Below are positions 5,098-10,982 of a stretch of 10,982 bases of DNA, in pieces. Origin of the DNA: Dehalococcoidia bacterium. Lineage in GTDB: Bacteria; Chloroflexota; Dehalococcoidia; Dehalococcoidales; G020351185. The stretch spans positions 1 through 10,982 of the forward strand of contig DAOWJL010000087.1 of assembly GCA_030640385.1 (NCBI GenBank), in the 5' to 3' direction. A program made the position numbers and the translations under genes. The notes beneath the pieces are model-generated. The model was not told the origin of the DNA and ran no database searches. It saw only the letters and a list, made by a program, of their open reading frames with translations. The stretch's first letter is position 1; every line of letters starts with the position of its first letter.

Positions 5098-6639
5098 ATG
5101 AAAGTATTAAATGCAGATGAAATGCGTCGGGTAGAGCGGGAATGTGCCGAAAGCGGCATTACCACAGATATGCTTATGGAGAATGCCGGTAAGGCGGTAG
5201 CCGGGGAAACCAGGCGCATTCTGGGAAGCATTGAAAATAAGCAGGTCATCCTGCTGATAGGGCCGGGCAACAATGGTGGTGACGGGCTGGTTGCCGCACG
5301 CCACCTCCATGACTGGGGGGCTAAGATTTCCCTCTTTTTACTGGGAAAGAGGGATAAAGATGACAATAACCTGAAGCTGGTCCTGGAACGCGGCGTCGCC
5401 TGTTATGATAATCTGGAAGGGCTTGGTGGGCTGCTGTTTTCGGCCGACGCCGGAATCGATGCCCTGTTCGGTACCGGTAAAAGCCGGCCCCTTGGAGATG
5501 CCTTCAAGCAGGCACTGGAGCAGGTAACCGAAACCAGGAAGAAGCGTCCAGGACTTAAAACAATTGCCCTGGATTTACCATCCGGCCTTGATGCAGATAG
5601 CGGCGCATGCGATCCGGCCTGCCTGTATGCTGACCATACCATTACCCTCGGGTTCCCAAAGCCGGGATTATACAACTCACCCGGAGCCGGGAGGGCTGGG
5701 TTTGTAACCATAGTTGATATAGGCATACCCGAACATCTGGCAGAGGGTGTGAAAACGGAAATAATCACTGATGAATGGGCACGGCCAGTATTGCCCCGGC
5801 GTCCGCTTGAAGCCAACAAAGGCAGCTTCGGGCGGGTTCTCGTTGTCGCCGGCTCGATAAACTATATCGGTGCCGCCTACCTTGCCTGCAGCGGTGCTAT
5901 AAGGGTTGGTGCCGGGCTGGTAACCCTGGCTACAGCCGGCAGCCTGCAACCGATTCTGGCAGCCAAGCTGACCGAAGTTACCTATCTACCGTTACCTGAA
6001 TCCGCTCCGGGCGTAATCTCCGCAGAAGCGGTAAATATCGTTGTCCCGGAATTAAAGGGTTATAATGTATTACTTCTGGGCTGTGGGCTGGGACAGAGTG
6101 AACAGGCGGTGGCTTTTAACAGGTCTATACTCCTTCAGCCGAAATACAGGCTGCCGTTACTGGTGATTGATGCCGATACCATAAATACACTGGCTAAAAC
6201 CCCGGGCTGGTGGCGGCAGATAACCGATGATGCCATACTTACCCCCCACCCCGGCGAGATGGCAAGGCTGACCGGAATGCCGGTGGCCGAGATACAATCT
6301 AACAGGGTGTGCATAACCAGGGATATGGCATCAGAATGGAAGAAAACGATTATACTTAAAGGAGCTAATACCGTTATTGCTGCACCGGACGGGCGCTGCC
6401 GGGTTTGCCCGGTGGCAAATCCCGGGCTGGCATCGGCCGGCACCGGTGATGTTCTGGCTGGAGCAGTCGCCGGGCTTCTGGCACAGGGACTGAATGTTTT
6501 CGATGCCGCCAGCCTGGGTGTCTGGTTGCATGCCAGGGCGGGTGAAATTGTAAAAGCAGAGCTGGGTGATGCCGGTATGATTGCCAGCGACCTGCTGCCG
6601 GTACTGCCGAAAACAATAAAGGAATTAAAAGAAAAATAA
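5098..6639 (+). CDS. nnr: Bifunctional NAD(P)H-hydrate epimerase / ADP-dependent NAD(P)HX dehydratase
   Basis: The 513-residue protein repairs hydrated NAD(P)H: the N-terminal domain interconverts R and S epimers, and the C-terminal domain dehydrates S-NAD(P)HX using ADP. The epimerase part (about 1-225) has GPGNNGGDG (55-63), DALFGTG (121-127) and ALDLPSGLDADSG (157-169). The dehydratase part (about 230-513) has NKGSFG (240-245), T-P-H-P-G-E (382-387), LKGANTVI (420-427) and NPGLASAGTGDVLAG (441-455), whose Asp is the family catalytic residue. The fused order matches E. coli Nnr (YjeF). An in-frame ATG exists at 5011 inside the nitroreductase gene, but the homology begins with MKVLNADEMR, so I chose 5098. 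Its ribosome site is weak. coaX follows 15 bp downstream. Confidence 0.95.
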   Translation: MKVLNADEMRRVERECAESGITTDMLMENAGKAVAGETRRILGSIENKQVILLIGPGNNGGDGLVAARHLHDWGAKISLFLLGKRDKDDNNLKLVLERGVACYDNLEGLGGLLFSADAGIDALFGTGKSRPLGDAFKQALEQVTETRKKRPGLKTIALDLPSGLDADSGACDPACLYADHTITLGFPKPGLYNSPGAGRAGFVTIVDIGIPEHLAEGVKTEIITDEWARPVLPRRPLEANKGSFGRVLVVAGSINYIGAAYLACSGAIRVGAGLVTLATAGSLQPILAAKLTEVTYLPLPESAPGVISAEAVNIVVPELKGYNVLLLGCGLGQSEQAVAFNRSILLQPKYRLPLLVIDADTINTLAKTPGWWRQITDDAILTPHPGEMARLTGMPVAEIQSNRVCITRDMASEWKKTIILKGANTVIAAPDGRCRVCPVANPGLASAGTGDVLAGAVAGLLAQGLNVFDAASLGVWLHARAGEIVKAELGDAGMIASDLLPVLPKTIKELKEK

Positions 6640-6654
6640 GAGAGAAAAAACACT

Positions 6655-7422
6655 ATGTTATTAGCTGTTGATATCGGCAATACCGAAACTACCCTGGGAG
6701 TTTTTGAAGGTGAAAAACTCAAGGCTACCTGGCATATAGCAACCGTTATCAGCCGCACTGCCGATGAAATTGCCCCCTTGCTGGTTAGCCTGCTTGGTAA
6801 TAAAGGTCTGCAATCATCTGATATCAGGGAAGTTTCGTTTTGCAGCGTTGTGCCGCCACTAACAGCCACCTTTGAAGAAGTATTTCGGCGTTACTTCGGA
6901 ATCTCACCGATGGTGGTGGCTTCAGGGATTAAAACCGGGGTGCGGATATGTATGGACAATCCGAGAGAGGTTGGCGCAGACCGTATCGTGAACGCCGCCG
7001 CCGCTCACAATCTTTATGGTGGTCCGGTAATTATTGTTGACCTGGGGACAACCACTACCTTTGATACGGTATCGGAGAGTGGCGATTATATGGGAGGAGC
7101 TATAGCTCCGGGTATAGTTACCGCCACCGAAGCTATGTTCCAGAAAGCGGCAATGCTGCCCAGTGTGGAGCTGATGCGCCCCGATCGTGCCATCGGCACC
7201 AATACCATTGACGCCATGAAGTCGGGCATTGTATTTGGCTATGTCGGGCTTGTTGAAGGAATGGTAGCTCGTATCCAGGGGGAGCTGGGAACAAAAACAA
7301 AAGTGATAGCCACCGGTGGCCATGCTCATCTGATAGCCGGGGAAACGAAGGTTATTGACGAGGTAAGTCCTGATTTAACGCTCATCGGGCTGAAACTCAT
7401 CTACTGGATGAACAACTCCTGA
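6655..7422 (+). CDS. coaX: Type III pantothenate kinase
   Basis: The 255-residue protein catalyses the first step of CoA synthesis, ATP-dependent phosphorylation of pantothenate. It shows the ASKHA-fold motifs of CoaX: D6-I-G-N-T in phosphate motif 1, G107-A-D-R (D109 is the expected catalytic Asp), D129-L-G-T-T-T-T in phosphate motif 2, and GGAIAPGI (147-154). Type III enzymes are cytoplasmic dimers, usually need a monovalent cation and are insensitive to CoA feedback. Length is normal. The ribosome site is weak (AAGAGAG about ten bases upstream), which fits coupling to nnr 15 bp before it. It stands two genes away from no other kinase, and coaBC follows, so the pathway context is strong. 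Confidence 0.95.
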   Translation: MLLAVDIGNTETTLGVFEGEKLKATWHIATVISRTADEIAPLLVSLLGNKGLQSSDIREVSFCSVVPPLTATFEEVFRRYFGISPMVVASGIKTGVRICMDNPREVGADRIVNAAAAHNLYGGPVIIVDLGTTTTFDTVSESGDYMGGAIAPGIVTATEAMFQKAAMLPSVELMRPDRAIGTNTIDAMKSGIVFGYVGLVEGMVARIQGELGTKTKVIATGGHAHLIAGETKVIDEVSPDLTLIGLKLIYWMNNS

Positions 7423-7491
7423 CCTTGCAGACGATAATCATTTAAGGGTAGACTTAAGGGCACAATCCTCCGGGAAAATCTCCCTGTTTTT

Positions 7492-8694
7492 ATGGAGACG
7501 ATGTTGACTAAAGGAAAGACAGTAGTACTCGGTATAACAGGCAGTATTGCCGCCTATAAAGCGGCTGATATTGCCAGTAAACTGACTCAGTCCGGGATTA
7601 AGGTTGAGGTTGTTATGACCGAACCTGCCACCAGGTTTATCTCGCCGCTTACCCTGCGCAGTATTACGGGAAGGCCGGTAGTAACCAGTATGTGGGAGTT
7701 ATCCTCCGAGTTCAGTATTGAGCATGTGGCATTGGCGGAGGCGGCAGACATTGTTGTTATCGCCCCGGCGACGGCCAGTGTTATCGCCCACCTGGCAGCC
7801 GGTATGGCTGACGATATGCTCACCTGTACCGTGCTGGCGACAAAGGCACCGGTTATTATAGCCCCGGCAATGAATGACAACATGCTTAACAATCCAGTTA
7901 CACAGGAGAATATAGAGAAGCTGAAGGCAAGGGGTTTTATTTTTATTGAGCCCGGCTATGGCCACTTGGCTTCGGGAAAGACTGGAAAAGGCCGCCTGGC
8001 TGAAATAGATAAGATACTGGGCACAATCAGGCTGGTGCTTGCCAGGAGCGGTGATATGGCGGGCAAGAAAATAGTTATTACCGCCGGCGGCACACGGGAG
8101 CCGATTGATCCGGTGCGCTATATCGGCAACCGCTCATCGGGTAAGATGGGCTATGCCCTTGCCGAAGCCGCCAGGGACAGGGGGGCTGAAGTTATGCTGA
8201 TTACCGCTGCCACCTGTCTGCCGGAGACGACCGGTATGCAGGTGATTGATGTTGCTACCGCAGCCGAGATGAAAAAAGCGGTAACCGATGCCGTGAAAAA
8301 CGCCGATGCACTGATTATGGCGGCGGCGGTGGCTGACTACCAGCCTAAAAATGCCGCCGCAAGTAAGATTAAGAAAGATAATACTGGGCTAACCCTTGAA
8401 CTGGTAAAAACACCGGATGTACTGGCGGAGGTTAAAGGCGACTTCGTTAAAGTCGGCTTTGCCGCAGAGACTGAAGATTTAGTTAACAATGCCAGAAAAA
8501 AGCTCAAGCAAAAAGACCTTGACCTTATCGTGGCCAATGATATTACCGATAAAGACAGCGGCTTCGGCACCGACACCAACAAGGTAACCATAATAGATAA
8601 AAGCGGCAAGATTGAAGAACTACCCTTGATGAGTAAAAGAGAGGTGGCTGATAAGATACTGGACAGGGTGGTGGAGCTACTCAAAAGAGGATAA
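7492..8694 (+). CDS. coaBC: Bifunctional phosphopantothenoylcysteine decarboxylase / phosphopantothenate-cysteine ligase
   Basis: The 400-residue protein joins cysteine to 4'-phosphopantothenate (CoaB) and decarboxylates the product to 4'-phosphopantetheine (CoaC). The CoaC half (about 8-185) is an FMN domain with GSIAAYK (17-23), the active-site H78 and P-A-M-N (125-128). The CoaB half has ITAGGTREPIDPVRYIGNRS (196-215), ADYQP (281-285), the K-I-K-K lysines (292-295) and GFAAET (322-327). In the usual A-C-G-x-x-G-x-G-R motif of CoaC, this protein has Ser161 in place of Cys. Start choice is open: ATG 7492 lacks a ribosome site, while ATG 7501 (three codons later) has GGAG only three bases upstream. 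The 69-bp gap after coaX contains TTAAGGG twice, 12 bp apart. Confidence 0.95.
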   Translation: METMLTKGKTVVLGITGSIAAYKAADIASKLTQSGIKVEVVMTEPATRFISPLTLRSITGRPVVTSMWELSSEFSIEHVALAEAADIVVIAPATASVIAHLAAGMADDMLTCTVLATKAPVIIAPAMNDNMLNNPVTQENIEKLKARGFIFIEPGYGHLASGKTGKGRLAEIDKILGTIRLVLARSGDMAGKKIVITAGGTREPIDPVRYIGNRSSGKMGYALAEAARDRGAEVMLITAATCLPETTGMQVIDVATAAEMKKAVTDAVKNADALIMAAAVADYQPKNAAASKIKKDNTGLTLELVKTPDVLAEVKGDFVKVGFAAETEDLVNNARKKLKQKDLDLIVANDITDKDSGFGTDTNKVTIIDKSGKIEELPLMSKREVADKILDRVVELLKRG

Positions 8695-8696
8695 TA

Positions 8697-9281
8697 ATGG
8701 CTAAAAGTAAGTTATGGCTCTTTTTATTGATTGCTGGGGCACTTTTAGTGGTATTTATTGGTGGCTGCACCGGACAGTCGACTACGGATGGGCCTACCCC
8801 GCCAACGGAACCGGTAACGCCCGGGTATATCCGGGTTTATGACTATATACTTGGCTATGGGTTTGAGTATCCTGAGGATTGGGAAAGTCAGGTCATAGAA
8901 GTCGTAGATGGAGAAGACACTGAAAGCGTTGTAATGTTTACCAAGCCAGGGACACCAACAACCCTTATCGTCACGGTTAAATTAAGTAATTTAAGTTTAG
9001 AAGAAATCAAGGAGGAATTTAGGGAAGGACTTAAAGGGCTTGGCGGGACTATCTTAGAAGAGAGAGAAATCGTAGTAAACGACAGAGAGGGATACGAGGT
9101 GATTTACAAACCAATTCCCGTTGTGAAAATAAGGCAAGTTATATTTATCGCCAATGGCAGGAGCTATATGCTAGTATGTTCTACGACACCGGTTCTGTAT
9201 GATGAAAATAGTGAACAGAAATGCTGTATTAATCATCACTATAATGGTTTCCTTTACCGTCCCTTCTCAATCGCTTTTTGA
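8697..9281 (+). CDS. Predicted lipoprotein, PsbP-like; C-terminus possibly frameshifted
   Basis: The 194-residue protein has a lipoprotein signal: charged start, hydrophobic helix (6-21) and the lipobox I-G-G-C with C24 as the lipidation site. A Thr/Pro-rich linker (25-43) leads to a globular domain with Y-G-F-E-Y-P-x-x-W (54-62), as in PsbP-like and related exported proteins. It would be anchored outside the cytoplasmic membrane. It starts two bases after the coaBC stop with AGAGGA upstream, so translation is probably coupled, although no link to CoA is known. After E173 the sequence changes to an atypical Cys/His/Tyr-rich tail. The +1 frame from 9217 gives a hydrophobic ending (NAVLIITIMVSFTV) that fits this fold better and stops at 9285. 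Confidence 0.8.
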   Translation: MAKSKLWLFLLIAGALLVVFIGGCTGQSTTDGPTPPTEPVTPGYIRVYDYILGYGFEYPEDWESQVIEVVDGEDTESVVMFTKPGTPTTLIVTVKLSNLSLEEIKEEFREGLKGLGGTILEEREIVVNDREGYEVIYKPIPVVKIRQVIFIANGRSYMLVCSTTPVLYDENSEQKCCINHHYNGFLYRPFSIAF

Positions 9282-9320
9282 ATAATCTGATCTGCCTGGC
9301 GCTTGACCTCAGAAATTATT
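9281..9320. terminator. Possible bidirectional terminator between convergent genes
   Basis: AATAATCTGA (9281-9290) can pair with TCAG-AA-ATTATT (9309-9320) with a two-base bulge and an 18-base loop. It lies exactly between the convergent stop codons. The stem is AT-rich and there is no clear T run after it, so support is modest. Confidence 0.3.
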
Positions 9321-10982
9321 AACACAATCCTAATTCTTTCAATTTATCATTTGCTGGCAAACCTGTTTTTTTGTCCCATCCTCTAAACTGGTAATATTCA
9401 TCAAGCATCATTTTAATATCAGGGACGTTACCCTTCGCACCACCATCTGGTAGCGGTTCAAGTAATAAACTAGGTAGCTTATCATCTCTCGGTGTAAGTC
9501 CAAAGCCTAGGTTTATCAATCGCTTTAAATTGAAAATCCGTTCACCACTAGTGAGTAACTCCTGGGGAGGAAACTGCCAGCCCGTGGCTGCGTTTACTAA
9601 CTTGGTGACCAGATTGGCCGAATAATTAGCAAACTTACATATGATTAAGGAATCATATATGCTTCGCCAATCCTGATGTCGTGCCACTGCCTGAACCTTC
9701 TCCCTACTGGATTCTGCCCAGTTCTCTCTGGGTGAGGCCATGATTCCGACCTCAGGAACTTCTTGACCTATTTCAGCGAAAAAGAAATCACTTTCCAAGT
9801 GACACCCTCCCCGAGGTGCAGTAGCATAGGTAACTGCCATACCAGAAAAAGCCCTAGGATCATGCATAGCAACTTCCAGTCCCTTTACTTGGACGGCACT
9901 ATCTTCGACTGCATAACGCTTGGCCAGTGAAAGTGAGCCGTCGGCCAAGATATCACCAAAGCCGTCTCTATGGGCCATTTTTTCAACCAGCTTAATAACC
10001 GTATCTATATCTCCCCATTTGAGTTCCAGGCCATCGGTTTCGGATAGCTTGAGTATACCCTTCTCAAAGAGATAGGTGGCAAAAGCAATGGTAGCTCCAG
10101 TACTGATGGTATCCATTCCGTAGAGATTACATAAATGCCCGGCGTAGGCTATGCCAGGAAGGTCATTTATTAGGAGCAAAGTCCCTAGGGCGGAGATTGT
10201 TTCATACTCCGGTCCATCTGCCTTAGGCACATCATATTTCTCCAGCCTAGTCTTTCTACCACAGGCAATAGGGCACCGATAACAACCAACAGTATCAGTG
10301 AGAATGGTCTCCGACATAGCTGCACCAGTTAATTTGGAAACATCAAATTCACCTTGAGTGTAGTAGCGGGTAGGGATGTCGCCATACATCATGCCAATAT
10401 CCATATAAAAGGCAGTACCGCCGAGACGAAACATCTCAGCAGATATATCTTCTTTGAGAAAGTCATGAGCTTCACGTACAGCTGTATTAAAAACTGTTTC
10501 ATTGGCTAACTTTGGCGTGCCATCACCACAAACAGCTATGGCTTTTAGCCTCTTGCTACCCATTACCGCTCCCAGTCCAGTTCGAGCAGCTGCCCTACCC
10601 TGGTCGTTTACTATGGCGGCAATCCTGGACTGGTTCTCACCGGCAATGCCGATACAGGCAACACTGGCCTTCGGTCTTGCTATTTCGGTTTTTATCGTTT
10701 GCTGTGTCTGGTAGCAGTCCAGTCCCCAGATGTACGATGCATCCTTAAGCCTGGATTGACCATTAACGATCTCTAGGTATACCGGTTTTGATGAGCAACC
10801 GGTAATAATGATACCATCATATCCAGAGAATTTTAGCTTCGGGCCAAAGTCACCTCCGGAATTGGCCTCGCCCCATAAGCCGGTAAGGGGAGAACGAGCA
10901 CAGACAGTAAAACGGCCACAACAGGGTGCCTTAGTACCGGTTAAAGGTCCGGTCATGAAAATAAGCGGGTTATCAGCACCAA
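9319..10982 (-). CDS. Aldehyde:ferredoxin oxidoreductase family protein (5' end outside window)
   Basis: The frame runs to the right edge, with the first visible residues reading G-A-D-N-P-L-I-F before M-T-G-P-L-T-G-T; this matches the interior of AOR N-terminal domains, so the real start lies beyond the window. An ATG at 10956 is internal. Counting from that Met, the [4Fe-4S] ligands are C225, C228, C232 (G-C-Y-R-C-P-I-A-C) and C440 (I-I-C-K-F). N-terminal blocks SPLTG (22-26) and NSGGDFGP (32-39), plus GPEYET (248-253) and PRGGCHL (381-387), belong to the pterin-binding core. The family uses a tungsten or molybdenum bis-pterin with ferredoxin to oxidise aldehydes or reduce acids in anaerobes; the substrate is not evident. 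The C-terminal end KELGLC appears complete. Confidence 0.93.
   Translation of the reverse strand, partial: GADNPLIFMTGPLTGTKAPCCGRFTVCARSPLTGLWGEANSGGDFGPKLKFSGYDGIIITGCSSKPVYLEIVNGQSRLKDASYIWGLDCYQTQQTIKTEIARPKASVACIGIAGENQSRIAAIVNDQGRAAARTGLGAVMGSKRLKAIAVCGDGTPKLANETVFNTAVREAHDFLKEDISAEMFRLGGTAFYMDIGMMYGDIPTRYYTQGEFDVSKLTGAAMSETILTDTVGCYRCPIACGRKTRLEKYDVPKADGPEYETISALGTLLLINDLPGIAYAGHLCNLYGMDTISTGATIAFATYLFEKGILKLSETDGLELKWGDIDTVIKLVEKMAHRDGFGDILADGSLSLAKRYAVEDSAVQVKGLEVAMHDPRAFSGMAVTYATAPRGGCHLESDFFFAEIGQEVPEVGIMASPRENWAESSREKVQAVARHQDWRSIYDSLIICKFANYSANLVTKLVNAATGWQFPPQELLTSGERIFNLKRLINLGFGLTPRDDKLPSLLLEPLPDGGAKGNVPDIKMMLDEYYQFRGWDKKTGLPANDKLKELGLC

Noticed and set aside
6135..6869. Long minus-strand open frame (244 codons) across the nnr-coaX boundary
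   Set aside because: It is antisense to two well-supported genes, is low-complexity and Ser/Ala/Pro-rich, and shows no family motif.
7472..7490. GGGA-AAATC-TCCC followed by a T-rich run before coaBC, as a coaX terminator
   Set aside because: The stem is only four base pairs and the T run touches the coaBC start codon, so termination here is unlikely.

Overview
The window looks like a stretch of chromosome from an anaerobic bacterium, most likely of the phylum Chloroflexota, class Dehalococcoidia. This placement is an inference from gene content: a CxxC-x17-CxxC zinc-ribbon protein, a tiny Cys-rich protein, a tungsten-type aldehyde:ferredoxin oxidoreductase and moderate GC. No marker gene settles it.

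Bases 1-1360 are an accessory-looking edge. They hold the tail of a protein entering from the left (3-101), then about 420 gene-free bases with palindromes, short direct repeats and a tRNA-like 3' half on the minus strand (356-397). Next come a terminator, a 98-residue double zinc-ribbon protein (521-817, minus), a tRNA with a CAU anticodon (1000-1071, minus) with a near-consensus promoter, and a 54-codon Cys-rich small protein (1197-1361, minus).

Bases 1481-9281 are a long run of plus-strand genes: a CorA-family metal transporter, a YhhQ/VUT-type queuosine-precursor transporter, an MBL-fold hydrolase, a Mut7-C/PIN-like protein, a nitroreductase, bifunctional NAD(P)H-hydrate epimerase/dehydratase, type III pantothenate kinase (coaX), bifunctional coaBC and a lipoprotein. 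Spacing is 2-70 bp, so much of this could be one or two operons. A promoter-like sequence at 5044-5072 could start a separate nnr-coaX-coaBC unit. CoaX phosphorylates pantothenate and CoaBC turns 4'-phosphopantothenate into 4'-phosphopantetheine, so these two supply the first and middle steps of CoA synthesis. Nnr repairs damaged NAD(P)H. The upstream genes have no obvious shared pathway with these.

Bases 9319-10982 carry an aldehyde:ferredoxin oxidoreductase gene on the minus strand, convergent with the lipoprotein gene and cut by the right edge of the window. The short junction between them is odd: the lipoprotein C-terminus appears altered, and a small coding-like stretch lies on the opposite strand.

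No convincing new multi-gene system is visible. The points most worth checking are the small Cys-rich protein, the tRNA remnant with its repeat-rich flank, the Cys-to-Ser change in the CoaC motif and the 9210-9325 junction.
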